From Cyclobacterium xiamenense (GTDB lineage Bacteria > Bacteroidota > Bacteroidia > Cytophagales > Cyclobacteriaceae), in the NCBI RefSeq assembly GCF_009467825.1, contig NZ_WIOK01000020.1, positions 55,528 to 119,527 on the forward strand: a DNA stretch of 64,000 bases, written 5' to 3'. How positions within the stretch are numbered: the stretch's first letter is position 1; each line of letters begins with the position of its first letter. Positions 9,713 through 20,091 of this stretch are shown piece after piece. The position numbers and the translations under genes were made by a program. Under the pieces are notes generated by a model that did not search any database, was not told the DNA's origin, and saw only the letters and a program-made list of their open reading frames with translations.

Positions 9713-10740
9713 AAAGGGAAAATGAAAAAGACAGACGCTCCTTTATAAAAACACTGGCGGGCTTGACGGCAGGCATCATGTTACCCATGCAGGTGTCGGG
9801 CCTTCAGGCCAGTGTGGGCGAACGAAAAGAACGTACTGCCCGGGTAACGGACCGTTGGGGAGACCTGCTTCCGCAGCGGAAGTTTGGAAATACGGGAGAA
9901 GCGGTAACCATGCTTGGCCTGGGTGGGGCGCATATTGCCCGCATGCCGGAGAGCGAAGCGGAACGGACCATCGAACGGGCCATAGCGGGTGGCATTCGTT
10001 TTTTTGACAATGCGGAATCCTATGGCAATGGACGAGGAGAAGAACGCTACGGAAAATACCTGAGCCCCAAGTACCGGGATGTTGCCTTTATTCAGAGTAA
10101 ATCCACGGCACGGGACGGTAAGACAGCACAGGCCCATTTGGAAGGAAGCTTGCGGCGCCTAAAAACCGATTACCTGGATTTGTGGTTGATTCATGCCGTG
10201 ACCAGTCCTTCGGACGTGGACAGCCGTATTTCCAATGGCGTATTGGACGTGGTGCAAAAGGCCAAAGAAAGCGGAAAAGTACGGTACATTGGGTTTTCGG
10301 GACATTCCGATTTTAATGCCCACTTGCGCATGTTGGAACGTACCGATCTGCTGCAGGCCTGCCAAATGCCTATCAATGCGTTTGACCCCAATTACAAGAG
10401 CTTTATAACCAACGTTATGCCTCGGCTGGTGGAGAAAAAGATGGCTCCCCTCGCCATGAAAACCCTGGCCAATGGCGGGTTTTTTGGCGGGACTTCGCAT
10501 TTCAATCACGGCGATAAGCCCAAAATTATTCCCAATGCATTGAGTGTGGAAGAAGCCGTGCATTTTTCCTGGTCCCTGCCCATCAGTGTGTTGATTACCG
10601 GCGCGGACAACGCGGATATGCTAACAGAAAAAATCAATTTTGCGAAAACCTTTACTGCCTTTGACGCGGCCCGAAGGGATCAATTGGTGGAGAAAGTAGC
10701 CGGTTTTGACGGAAGGATGGTGGAGTACTACAAGGTTTGA
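9709..10740 (+). CDS. Tat-exported aldo/keto reductase
   Basis: A 343-residue aldo/keto reductase preceded by a twin-arginine signal (KDRRSFIKTLAGLTAG). The AKR fold is visible: FGNTGEAVTMLGLGGA, then GIRFFDNAESYGNGRGEE carrying the catalytic Asp and Tyr, then VAFIQSKS with the Lys and LDLWLIHAV with the His. The C-terminal NADPH-binding segment SVLITGADNADML is shorter than in cytosolic AKRs. A periplasmic location raises the question of cofactor supply, as Tat substrates fold in the cytosol with cofactor bound. It overlaps the TonB receptor by four bases and is the last gene of the operon. Confidence 0.85.
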   Translation: MKRENEKDRRSFIKTLAGLTAGIMLPMQVSGLQASVGERKERTARVTDRWGDLLPQRKFGNTGEAVTMLGLGGAHIARMPESEAERTIERAIAGGIRFFDNAESYGNGRGEERYGKYLSPKYRDVAFIQSKSTARDGKTAQAHLEGSLRRLKTDYLDLWLIHAVTSPSDVDSRISNGVLDVVQKAKESGKVRYIGFSGHSDFNAHLRMLERTDLLQACQMPINAFDPNYKSFITNVMPRLVEKKMAPLAMKTLANGGFFGGTSHFNHGDKPKIIPNALSVEEAVHFSWSLPISVLITGADNADMLTEKINFAKTFTAFDAARRDQLVEKVAGFDGRMVEYYKV

Positions 10741-10788
10741 CAGGCGGCAAGAAGTAAGCAGACAAATAGGTTTTGTTTTCTGAGCTAA

Positions 10789-11784
10789 TCAGGCAGCAAG
10801 GCTGGAAACAGCCGTTTTATACTTCCAGGCCGTTGCCAGCAGCAGTCCGGAGACGATGTGCCAGATTCCCCACCATCCGGCAATGATCGACATCCCTCCC
10901 AAACCTTCAAAATAAGTAAAAATCAATACCAAAGCCAACCCGGAATTCTGTATACCGGTTTCCAGGGTCAGGGTTTTGGTTTCCGTTAGGGGTAATCTAC
11001 CCATTTTTGCCAAGAAAAAACCCGACAGCAATGCCAGCAGGTTGTGTAGCAATACGATGCTGAAAATAAGGCCAATCACCCGGGTAAACAAGTCAAAGTT
11101 GCTGTAAAAAGCCACGATGACAATGGTAATAAACACCAGCACGCTGAGTGGCTTCAGGGCCGTAGCCATTTTGCGTGCTGCCAGTGGCCGCTTTCGATTG
11201 ACATAGATGCCCAAGGTGAGGGGTATACCCAAGATCAATCCTACCGTTTGGAAAACCTCCGTATAATCCAGTCGAATCTGGGTAAGGAGTTCCGCAGAAG
11301 GGCCGTATAAGTCCGACCAAAGCGCAAAATTTAATGGTGTAAGAAGTACCGATGACAGGGTAGCAAAAGCAGTGAGGCTTACCGACAGGGCGGTATTCCC
11401 TTTCGCCAGATGGGTGAGAAAATTGGAGATGTTCCCTCCGGGGCAAGCGGCGACTAAAAACATGCCCAGGGCCACACTGGGGATCGGCTGAATCACCGAA
11501 ACTAACAGCCAGGTAAGCGCAGGCAGTAAAAGAAATTGAGCGGAGATTCCCAAAAAAAAGGGTTTGGGTCGACGCCAAATTCGTTTAAAGTCTCCAAGCC
11601 GGATATCCAGGGCGACGCCAAACATAATGACGGCCAGGGAAACATTCATTAGAAATAGCGAATCTCCCTCAAAGTGTATCTGTAATTGGTCCAATTCCTC
11701 CATAACAATACAAGCAACAAAAGGTAAAAATAACCGAAATTTTCGAACCACATTCGGGTTTTCTCTTACTGCAAGTTTTTCCAA
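10789..11784 (-). CDS. BASS/SBF-family symporter (bile acid:sodium symporter family)
   Basis: A 331-residue membrane protein with about nine or ten hydrophobic segments. Diagnostic family motifs are LVAACPGGNISNFLTHLAKG in the discontinuous helix and LETGIQNSGLAL (form E-x-G-x-Q-N), both part of the Na+ and substrate site. Bacterial members carry organic anions such as pyruvate, pantoate or bile-acid-like compounds; substrate unknown. It is divergent from gap with 191 bases between. Confidence 0.85.
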   Translation of the reverse strand: MEKLAVRENPNVVRKFRLFLPFVACIVMEELDQLQIHFEGDSLFLMNVSLAVIMFGVALDIRLGDFKRIWRRPKPFFLGISAQFLLLPALTWLLVSVIQPIPSVALGMFLVAACPGGNISNFLTHLAKGNTALSVSLTAFATLSSVLLTPLNFALWSDLYGPSAELLTQIRLDYTEVFQTVGLILGIPLTLGIYVNRKRPLAARKMATALKPLSVLVFITIVIVAFYSNFDLFTRVIGLIFSIVLLHNLLALLSGFFLAKMGRLPLTETKTLTLETGIQNSGLALVLIFTYFEGLGGMSIIAGWWGIWHIVSGLLLATAWKYKTAVSSLAA

Positions 11785-11828
11785 CTAAACAAAAGCAAAA
11801 TTTCAATGATAAATTAAATTTTTATAAA

Positions 11829-11857
11829 TTTGACCATTGAAAATTTCGGTAGGATTG
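11829..11857 (+). promoter_or_regulatory. Candidate Bacteroidota-type promoter for gap
   Basis: TTTG at 11829-11832 is followed 17 bases later by TAGGATTG at 11850-11857. The phylum's sigma-70 consensus is TTTG about 19 bases before TAnnTTTG, so one position is off. It sits in an AT-rich stretch about 120 bases upstream of the gap start. Confidence 0.35.
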
Positions 11858-11972
11858 TTCAAAATCCTTGTTTTGCTAATTATGATTCGTTCGCCTTGCG
11901 GACAAATTATCCCGGCGAGATAAGGAATTGCAGTTGCTATTACTCTTTTAAACCTTAGAATAGAAAAGTTAG

Positions 11973-12977
<1,005 letters not shown>

Positions 12978-13007
12978 TAAACGGCCACCAAAAACCGCAA
13001 CAAGTGG

Positions 13008-13040
13008 AGGGTTGAATGCACAGGCATTCAACCCTTTTTG
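13008..13040 (+). terminator. Rho-independent terminator after gap
   Basis: A perfect 12-base stem (13008-13019 with 13024-13035), a four-base ACAG loop, and a run of T directly after. Confidence 0.9.
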
Positions 13041-13143
13041 TTTGCCCTTTTTGTTTTCCGCCGTAAAAATTGCTGCCCCAGCCCACCAGAGGACCAAGGT
13101 AGCGGGGACTGCTGGCTCTAAGGCGACTCCCTTCTTCTGGGAC

Positions 13144-14697
13144 TTACCGTAGATCTTGTAGGATTTGCAGGGTTTCCCGGTGTAGAATTGGCGCCGTTTC
13201 CGGTCCCAGCGAGTTTACCTCTCCATAAGGGGCACTGTCTCTACCATAGGTAAAGGGAGGCTTCTCGTCCCATTGGCTTTTGGGTACAATGTAGCCAATC
13301 ATATCATTTGCCATGCCACTAAAAAAGCGGTAGGTCCCCTGCATCTGGCTCCGAATGGAAGGAACTTCCACCGGTTCTATAGCAAAGTCCGCGCCCTCGG
13401 GTGACTCCACGCCCCCGTTGGCAATTTCGGGATACAGTTCGCCCGGAATATGTACAAAGGATGCCGGGCCAATCGTCCACGCACTGACCTCGGACCGCAC
13501 GCTGCCCCATTCGACAAAGCCCCGGTCAAAAACGCCCACAAATGCGGCAAGTCGAAATAGCTTGTTTGTCATGGGAAGCGTTACGGTTTTGGCCCGCAGC
13601 GAGAGGCTTCCTTCCGCGATGCTATCGATTCCAGAATTTAGGGTTTCAAAGCTAATAGCTGCCAGGGCAAGGCCCTGTGCGTCTATTTTCTCGATCCCGG
13701 GCTCACTGAGCGCCCTGCCCGTGTACGGGTGTACAACGGTGTCGCTGGGACGCGTCGTCATCAAACCTCCAAGGGCACCGTTCATAAAGATCGCCACTCC
13801 ACCTAGTCCTTCGTGAAGGACCGTGTCTCCTAGGACGATGCCCTCCTCCATGTATTTCCGCCAGTAATGGGGGAAATCGGAACTGATCAGCGTGTTTTGA
13901 GACCAAAGCGTTTCCGGATGGTTGCCCCAGTTCAGCAGCATTCCTATCGTCTTATCTGTGTCTCGTTCGCATACCTGCATCAGTCGGATGGCCGGATCGA
14001 GTACGGTTGGCTCCCGGCTATCGCCGACCAGTGGGATCGCCTCACTTTCGTTGACAGCAAATTTCAGTCGGGCGGGTCGCAGCTCTTCCAGGGCCGCCAG
14101 CACCGATGCCTCAATTCCATCGAAAACTTGCTGCTGGTAGTCCTCATTCACGCCTCTGCTAAACGGTCCGGGCCCCCACATCCCCATCAGATCCGGAGAA
14201 GAATGCACATGGGTGCTGGCGATGATCAAGTGATCCAGGTTCGTTTTTTCTAAAATGCGCTTCCGCAGAGTCACCACTTCGTCGTTTCCAAATCCGATCA
14301 TGTCGATGATGCAAAGTCCCAGGGTATGGTTTCCGTCTCCCAATACCATGCTTCGCGCCCAAAGGGGATCGTTTATTCCGGAAGCAGGTTTATTCTGATG
14401 AAAGCCTGCCACCCAGATGGGGTCGAATTTTCCGTTTTGATTCAAGTCATGATAGGTGTCACCATCTTTTTCCCGGTAGCGGGCATCCCCATTGGCGTCC
14501 GACCAGGTATCAAATCCAATGGGACTGATGTCCACCTTCGCAAATCCTGCTTGAATGGTTCCCGGCTGTTTTTTTTCCAGAAATAAGTCAAGTGAATAGC
14601 CTGGATGACGGTCCCGAAATTGGTAGGCGCCGTAGCCCACAAGTAGCAGCATAACAAGCAATAAGGAAAGCAACAATACCTTGATCCAACGTTTCAT
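13144..14697 (-). CDS. Neutral ceramidase N-terminal-domain-like hydrolase, membrane-anchored
   Basis: A 517-residue protein with an N-terminal membrane segment (LLLSLLLVMLLLVGYGAY). The body resembles the N-terminal catalytic domain of neutral/alkaline ceramidases: FAKVDISPIGF near the start, LCIIDMIGFGNDEVV, and the zinc-site region LIIASTHVHSSPDLMGMWG with paired His residues, followed by LLNWGNHPETLW. Many such proteins in Bacteroidota act on unknown substrates, so amide hydrolysis of ceramide is only one option. An Asp-rich insertion (DANGDARYREKDGD) near residue 70 looks like a calcium-binding loop. It is divergent from the sulfatase gene. Confidence 0.75.
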   Translation of the reverse strand: MKRWIKVLLLSLLLVMLLLVGYGAYQFRDRHPGYSLDLFLEKKQPGTIQAGFAKVDISPIGFDTWSDANGDARYREKDGDTYHDLNQNGKFDPIWVAGFHQNKPASGINDPLWARSMVLGDGNHTLGLCIIDMIGFGNDEVVTLRKRILEKTNLDHLIIASTHVHSSPDLMGMWGPGPFSRGVNEDYQQQVFDGIEASVLAALEELRPARLKFAVNESEAIPLVGDSREPTVLDPAIRLMQVCERDTDKTIGMLLNWGNHPETLWSQNTLISSDFPHYWRKYMEEGIVLGDTVLHEGLGGVAIFMNGALGGLMTTRPSDTVVHPYTGRALSEPGIEKIDAQGLALAAISFETLNSGIDSIAEGSLSLRAKTVTLPMTNKLFRLAAFVGVFDRGFVEWGSVRSEVSAWTIGPASFVHIPGELYPEIANGGVESPEGADFAIEPVEVPSIRSQMQGTYRFFSGMANDMIGYIVPKSQWDEKPPFTYGRDSAPYGEVNSLGPETAPILHRETLQILQDLR

Positions 14698-14888
14698 CGT
14701 TCGTTTGTTTATGGTTTTCCTACCCGGTAGGTACAGGCTGTACGATCAATGGGTAGGTACAGGCATCCCGTATGCTGCAATGCAGCGCAGGGGAAGCGAG
14801 GCCTGATAAAAGTTATTTTTCGGTTGACAATTTTTGATTTTCTGAATGTTTGAGTAATATAGAAAAAAAATAATTTTATTTTAAAAAA

Positions 14889-16448
14889 ATGGCCATGAAA
14901 CGGTTTCTTTACGGGGGTGCGGTGGCGCTTTTCTTTCAGTTATTTTCCTGCAATCCGACACAACCTTCGAAACCGGACCGACCCAACATTTTGTTTATCT
15001 TCAGCGACGATCATGCCACGCATGCCATCGGCGCTTATGGACCAAAAGCAGGAAATCCCGAACTCCACCCCTATATTCAAACGCCAAACCTGGACCGGCT
15101 GGCAGAGGAAGGGGTACGGTTTACGAATGCCTTTTGCACCAATTCCATTTGTGGTCCAAGCCGCGCTGTCATCTTAACAGGCAAGCACAGCCACTACAAC
15201 GGCATGCTGAACAACGATACCACGTTCAATGGTGCCCAGCAGACCTTTCCAAAAATCCTTCAGCGTTCCGGTTACCGAACCGCCTGGATCGGAAAGTGGC
15301 ATTTGCTGTCCGAGCCCACCGGCTTTGATTACTGGTCGGTATTGACGCGCGGCAACGGTCAGGGGTCCTATTACAATCCGATCTTCACGGAGGCAGGGGG
15401 GCAGCAGGAGGAGACCGGATATACGGCCACCCTCATTACCGATCGCGCCATCGGATTCCTGGAAGGACAGAAGGATACGAATAAACCCTTTTTTCTGGCG
15501 TATTCCCACAAGACGCCGCACCGGGAATGGGTCCCTGCTCCGGAGGAATACGGCCTTTACAAAGACCTGGATTTGCCCCTGCCTACCAATTTTTACGACG
15601 AATACGAAAATCGTACCAGTGCCACCCGGGAACAGGAAATGGAGATCGCTGCTGACATGAATTACCGGGACCTGAAGCTGGTCTATCCTACCTACATGAC
15701 CGATGCGCAGTTGGCCGAATTTGACGCTGCCTACGGGCCGGAAAATGCGGCCTTCAGGGAAGCCAACCTTTCCGGGAAGGAACTTACCGAATGGAAATAC
15801 CAACGGTACCTGAAGGATTACCTGCGCTCGGTTGCCAGCATGGATAGGGAGATCGGGCGGGTATTGGATTACCTGGAGGAAACCGGCCTCGCAGAGAATA
15901 CCATCGTTATTTACAGCTCCGACCAGGGGTTTTACCTGGGAGACCATGGCTGGTACGACAAGCGCTGGATGTACGAGGAATCCTTGCGTATGCCGCTGCT
16001 GGTAAAATGGCCGGGAGTGACTTCCGCAGGCACAGAGGTCAAGCAGTTGGTGCAAAATCTGGATTTTGCGCAAACCATTTTGGACATGGCGCAAAGTCCC
16101 ATTCCCGACGACATGCAGGGTAGAAGTCTGCTCCCGCTACTACAAAACCCAACAGAATTAAAATCCTGGCGGGATTACATTTACTATCATTACTATGCCT
16201 ATCCCGATTGGCACATGGTGCGGCAGCATTACGGGATCCGAACAGACCGCTACAAACTGATACATTACTACACCATCGATGAATGGGAGTTTTTTGACTT
16301 GAAAAACGACCCCAATGAAATGCATAGCCGCTATTCGGATGCGGAATACCAAGGCCAGGTATCCCTTATGAAGGAACAATTACAGGAAGCCAGGATTCAT
16401 TACGGAGATACGGTCATTCTAAAGCCCACATCTAAATATCATCGTTAA
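14889..16448 (+). CDS. Sulfatase (family S1, Cys-type), lipoprotein
   Basis: A 519-residue sulfatase with a lipobox at Cys21 (QLFSC). The metal-binding N terminus reads NILFIFSDDHATHAIGAYG, and the formylglycine motif C-x-P-S-R is present as SICGPSRAVILTGKH with Cys88 as the residue to be converted. WIGKWHL and YSSDQGFYLGDHGWYDK supply further sulfate and Ca2+ ligands. It should remove sulfate esters from glycans or polysaccharide fragments. Start is ATG 14889; ATG 14895 is an alternative. The stop overlaps the next gene by one base. No anaerobic or aerobic formylglycine-generating enzyme is in the window. Confidence 0.92.
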   Translation: MAMKRFLYGGAVALFFQLFSCNPTQPSKPDRPNILFIFSDDHATHAIGAYGPKAGNPELHPYIQTPNLDRLAEEGVRFTNAFCTNSICGPSRAVILTGKHSHYNGMLNNDTTFNGAQQTFPKILQRSGYRTAWIGKWHLLSEPTGFDYWSVLTRGNGQGSYYNPIFTEAGGQQEETGYTATLITDRAIGFLEGQKDTNKPFFLAYSHKTPHREWVPAPEEYGLYKDLDLPLPTNFYDEYENRTSATREQEMEIAADMNYRDLKLVYPTYMTDAQLAEFDAAYGPENAAFREANLSGKELTEWKYQRYLKDYLRSVASMDREIGRVLDYLEETGLAENTIVIYSSDQGFYLGDHGWYDKRWMYEESLRMPLLVKWPGVTSAGTEVKQLVQNLDFAQTILDMAQSPIPDDMQGRSLLPLLQNPTELKSWRDYIYYHYYAYPDWHMVRQHYGIRTDRYKLIHYYTIDEWEFFDLKNDPNEMHSRYSDAEYQGQVSLMKEQLQEARIHYGDTVILKPTSKYHR

Positions 16449-17713
16449 TGATTGACCGAAGGACATTTATCCGCAGGTCCGGCCTGATCGCCGCCGCCCT
16501 GACCAGCGGACCGGCCTGGATAAGCAGGGCTGCTGAGAGGCAACCGGTACGGATCACCGAAGGCCCGCAGGGGCACTGGTTTGGCTACTACGACAAATGG
16601 CAGGTGGATCCGTCGGGGCGCTATGCCCTGGGCTGTAAGGTTACTTTTGAGGGCCGATCGCCAGAGGATACCGATCGGCTGGAAATTGGTCTGATTGACC
16701 TTCAGGAAGGCCACAGCTGGAAAACGATTGGAGAGAGCCTCGCCTGGGGTTGGCAGCAGTCATGTATGCTGCAATGGATACCGGGTTCGGCTGAAGAAGT
16801 GATCTGGAATGATCGGGAAGCGGGAGGCTACGTAAGCCGAATTTACCATATCCACAGCGGACAGACACGTACCTTGCCCCAACCGGTATATGCCCTGTCG
16901 CCGGATGGGGCCTTTGCTGTGGGAACGGCCTTTAACCGGATACAAAACCTTCGGCCAGGGTATGGATACGCTGGCATTCCGGACCCCTACCAGGCGCAAA
17001 AAGCACCGGATGAAATCGGACTTTATACAATGGATTTGCGTACCGGTACTACCAACCATTTGTTGAGTTTGGCCGATTTGGCCCACCTTCCGCATGCAGG
17101 CGAGGATGTCAGCGACAATTGGCATTGGTTTAATCACATGCTGGTGAGCCCGGACAGCCGACGCTTGCTCTTTCTTCACCGCTGGCGGCCGGAAATACTG
17201 GAAAATCAACAGATGGCACGAACGGGGTTTGTCACCCGAATGATTACCGTGGACACTACTGGAAAAGACCTTTATGTAGCGGATCCTTCCGGTAATTCTT
17301 CTCATTTCGTCTGGAAGGATTCGGAACATATTTTTGTATGGACCCGCCCCGTGGGTAAAGAAGCCGGGTTTTGGTTGATCAAAGACAAAACCGCGGAAAT
17401 GGAACGCATAGGTGCAGCGTCCATGGACCGAAACGGCCACAATACCTACGTGCCGCATACCAACGAAGAATGGGTCTTAAACGATACCTATCCCGACAAG
17501 GAACGGTTGATCACGCTGTACCTATACCACGTTCCGAGCAAGCGAAAGGTTATTTTGGGCAAGTTTTACTCCCCGGAGCGCTTTTTTGGGGAGTGGCGTT
17601 GTGACCTGCATCCGCGTTGCGATCAGCAGGGTAGACGGGTATTTTTTGATTCCACCCACGAAGGAAGTAGGCAAATGTATTCCCTGGATATTTCAGCTAT
17701 TGTGGGCACTTAG
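16448..17713 (+). CDS. Tat-exported beta-propeller protein of unknown function
   Basis: A 421-residue protein starting one base inside the sulfatase stop. It has a twin-arginine signal (DRRTFIRRSGLIAAAL). The body shows repeated blade-like units (SPDGAFAVG, SPDSRRLLFLHRW, DRNGHNTYVPHTNEEWVLNDTY split in repeats, HPRCDQQGRRVFFDS) as in TolB- or oligogalacturonate-lyase-type propellers. WFGYYDKWQVDPSGRYALG near residue 40 is the first blade. I do not recognise a precise family. Coupling to the sulfatase suggests a role in handling sulfated glycans, possibly as a lyase or binding protein. Confidence 0.65.
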   Translation: MIDRRTFIRRSGLIAAALTSGPAWISRAAERQPVRITEGPQGHWFGYYDKWQVDPSGRYALGCKVTFEGRSPEDTDRLEIGLIDLQEGHSWKTIGESLAWGWQQSCMLQWIPGSAEEVIWNDREAGGYVSRIYHIHSGQTRTLPQPVYALSPDGAFAVGTAFNRIQNLRPGYGYAGIPDPYQAQKAPDEIGLYTMDLRTGTTNHLLSLADLAHLPHAGEDVSDNWHWFNHMLVSPDSRRLLFLHRWRPEILENQQMARTGFVTRMITVDTTGKDLYVADPSGNSSHFVWKDSEHIFVWTRPVGKEAGFWLIKDKTAEMERIGAASMDRNGHNTYVPHTNEEWVLNDTYPDKERLITLYLYHVPSKRKVILGKFYSPERFFGEWRCDLHPRCDQQGRRVFFDSTHEGSRQMYSLDISAIVGT

Positions 17714-17716
17714 CGA

Positions 17717-18844
17717 TTATCCCTTGCTTTTTCCCACGCCTTCCATTAATCCCCGGATATAGCCAATGGCGTAGAGGGTGCCAATGGTACTATAGCCGGG
17801 TTTATCGTTGCTGTCCCCCGCCATGGTGGGTACGTGGTCGGGGCGGATGGGTCCGGTAAATCCAATCGAATGCAATGCACGCATGGCAGCAAACATATCG
17901 GTTTTGCCTTCGTCATGGAAGGTTTCTTCAAAATGATGCTTATGACCTTTCACATCCCGGAAGTGGACAAAATGGATGGAGTTTTTGGCGCCAAAATACC
18001 GAATGGCTGCCGGGATATCCACCCCCTCGTTACGATCCCCCATGGAGGCAAAACTCCCCTGACAGAATGTGATTCCATTGTAGTAGCTGGGCGCCATGGA
18101 CAGTAGACGTTCGAAAGCTTTTGTCGAGGTCATGATTCGGGGGATTCCCTGAATGTGATCCACCGGAGGATCGTCCGGGTGCAGGGCCAGCTTCACCTGG
18201 TATTTTTCTGCTTCGGGTACCACGGCGTCCAAAAAGTACTGCAGGTTGTCCCACATGCCTTCATGGGTTAACTCACCGTATTCCCGGATGGGCGGCTTGT
18301 CCCGGACCTCTTCGATATCAAATCCGCTTACCAGTGCACCGCCTCTTCCGGGCCTATCCACTACTGTTCTGGCCCAACTAATCACCGGCATCCAATTGTA
18401 GCAAACGGTGTCGATTCCTTCCAGCGACAGGTTTTTTAGCAGGCTAATAAACTGGGAAATTTCTTCATCCCTACCCGACAATCCCAGTTTGGTTTTTGTT
18501 CCCAGTGAAGGCGGCCCTTCGATGACCCGTAAGGTAAGTCCTTCTTTTTTCCAGGCTGCTTTTACCCCTTTGATCACTTCTCGGGACCAGGGTTTTTGGC
18601 TGCCTAATCCGGCCATAGCTGGATTGATTCCTCCCACAGCACCCAGTACATCCATTTGCCGGGCAAGGGCGGTTTTTCGCTGCTCGATGCCCCAAAAATA
18701 GGCCAGACAAAGGCGCATGCCCAGGTCTCTCTGGTAGTCGGCTGTGCCCGGATGCGGACCTTGCATAAAGTCCATCGGTCCGGTCAGGCTCATTCCTGCC
18801 AATCCAGCGGTACGCTTGAGGAAAGTTCTTCTTCCCTTACTCAT
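17717..18844 (-). CDS. Mannonate dehydratase-family protein with Tat signal
   Basis: A 375-residue protein of the UxuA family, which dehydrates D-mannonate to 2-keto-3-deoxy-gluconate. Family motifs are LALHPDDPP, ITFCQGSFASMG, IHFVHFRDVKG and IRPDHVPTM, which carry the metal-binding His, Cys and Asp residues. The start is set at 18844 because the preceding in-frame codons lie inside the upstream gene and a classic twin-arginine motif follows directly (KGRRTFLKRTAGLAG). Export of a mannonate dehydratase is unexpected, since UxuA is normally cytosolic. The gene overlaps the CE15 esterase by eight bases, so the two are coupled and point to glucuronate release and breakdown. Confidence 0.85.
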   Translation of the reverse strand: MSKGRRTFLKRTAGLAGMSLTGPMDFMQGPHPGTADYQRDLGMRLCLAYFWGIEQRKTALARQMDVLGAVGGINPAMAGLGSQKPWSREVIKGVKAAWKKEGLTLRVIEGPPSLGTKTKLGLSGRDEEISQFISLLKNLSLEGIDTVCYNWMPVISWARTVVDRPGRGGALVSGFDIEEVRDKPPIREYGELTHEGMWDNLQYFLDAVVPEAEKYQVKLALHPDDPPVDHIQGIPRIMTSTKAFERLLSMAPSYYNGITFCQGSFASMGDRNEGVDIPAAIRYFGAKNSIHFVHFRDVKGHKHHFEETFHDEGKTDMFAAMRALHSIGFTGPIRPDHVPTMAGDSNDKPGYSTIGTLYAIGYIRGLMEGVGKSKG

Positions 18845-20048
18845 GACTTTTTCCGTAAAGTTGATCAGCAAAATCCATAAATCGCTGCCAATCGTAGGGA
18901 GTCAGGTTGTGTTTTCCCTCTCGGATATGGTGTCCGGCATAGGGCAAATGCAAGGGGGATTCTGGGGCGGGCAGGACGGAAGGAAAGGCACCTTCCATCC
19001 CGTAGATTTCCCGATGTACGCGCGTTCCATGGCGAAGGGAAAGAAACTCTCCCTTTGGATCGGCCCATTGATCCTCGGAGGCACTCGCCACGTATACGGC
19101 CCGGGGTGCAATGGCCGCCACCAGCAGGTGCTGATCCACAGGTAACAGGTCCTCCTGATCGTTGTACCGGTTGAAATTATCGGTAAACCAATAGGGGAAA
19201 TTGGTATTGATTCGTTTGACCGTTTCACCAAACCGTCTCCGGGACAAGGCTGCCCCGCCGCATCCGGATTCGTTGGAGATGGTGATGGCCCATCGGGTGT
19301 CTTGTGCGCCGGTCCATAAAGAAGCTTTTCCTCCCCGTGAATGTCCCACGACGGCGGCCCTTCGGGCGTCAATCTGTGCATCGGTAACAAAATAATCCAT
19401 GGCTCTCATGGCGCCCCAGGCCCACGCACCCAGCCCACGCATGCCATTCCCCATTTCTAACTGCTCGGGATACAGGGTGTTCAGTATATCTTCTTTAAAG
19501 GTTTCCTTGGTATCGTCCGACACGTCATTTACGTGAAAAGTAGCCGCTGCATACCCTCGCTGGACGATCTCTTCTGCCGGCCAAAATCCCGTCTTCACCT
19601 GGCGGGTAGGATCGATGTTTTCCGGGTCCCGGTGATTGATCAATAAAAAAACCGGAGCAGGCCCGGTAAGGGCATTGGGAATAAACAAGATCAGCCGCAG
19701 GCGATTGGAATCCCCATTCCGCTCCACCAGAATGTCAATTTCCTTCAAATGTGCATTTCCATTCATCGCTTGCGTGTCTTCGGAAACCAGTTCGAAACGA
19801 ATTGCATCCAAATCCCGGGGAACTTGTCCGTACACCTCGTTTTCAAACAAGGAAACGATCTCGCCCCTACGTTGGATTTCCCAGTCCTGTATGGTTTCTA
19901 TAGGTTCTCCCTTCAGCGAAACAAATGGATCGGGAAGTGAAAAAGGCGGGACCTTGGCTTCCTCGTAATTGAACGCATCATCCTGCGCAAATCCGGTGAA
20001 ACAAGCGAGTAAATACAAAGCGAAGAATAAGGTGGTTTTGGATAGCAT
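18837..20048 (-). CDS. Glucuronoyl esterase, carbohydrate esterase family 15
   Basis: A 403-residue alpha/beta hydrolase with a signal peptide (about residues 1-21). The CE15 signature is clear: AAVVGHSRGGKASLWTGA with nucleophile Ser237, followed by SNESGCGGAALSRRRFGETV, and a C-terminal His in YAGHHIREGKHNLTPYDW. CE15 enzymes cleave ester links between lignin alcohols and 4-O-methyl-glucuronic acid on xylan. GHSRGGK replaces the GCSRxGK of fungal enzymes, as in many bacterial members. It overlaps the mannonate dehydratase gene downstream. A paralogue lies at 33193-34455. Confidence 0.9.
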   Translation of the reverse strand: MLSKTTLFFALYLLACFTGFAQDDAFNYEEAKVPPFSLPDPFVSLKGEPIETIQDWEIQRRGEIVSLFENEVYGQVPRDLDAIRFELVSEDTQAMNGNAHLKEIDILVERNGDSNRLRLILFIPNALTGPAPVFLLINHRDPENIDPTRQVKTGFWPAEEIVQRGYAAATFHVNDVSDDTKETFKEDILNTLYPEQLEMGNGMRGLGAWAWGAMRAMDYFVTDAQIDARRAAVVGHSRGGKASLWTGAQDTRWAITISNESGCGGAALSRRRFGETVKRINTNFPYWFTDNFNRYNDQEDLLPVDQHLLVAAIAPRAVYVASASEDQWADPKGEFLSLRHGTRVHREIYGMEGAFPSVLPAPESPLHLPYAGHHIREGKHNLTPYDWQRFMDFADQLYGKSHE

Positions 20049-20091
20049 GGGTCGGTGCCTGTTGGGTTACAAGGGGTGCAATATAACGAAA

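Noticed and set aside
14720..14770. Short direct repeat GGTAGGTACAGGC, twice upstream of the sulfatase
   Set aside because: Only two copies in low-complexity context; too weak to call an operator.
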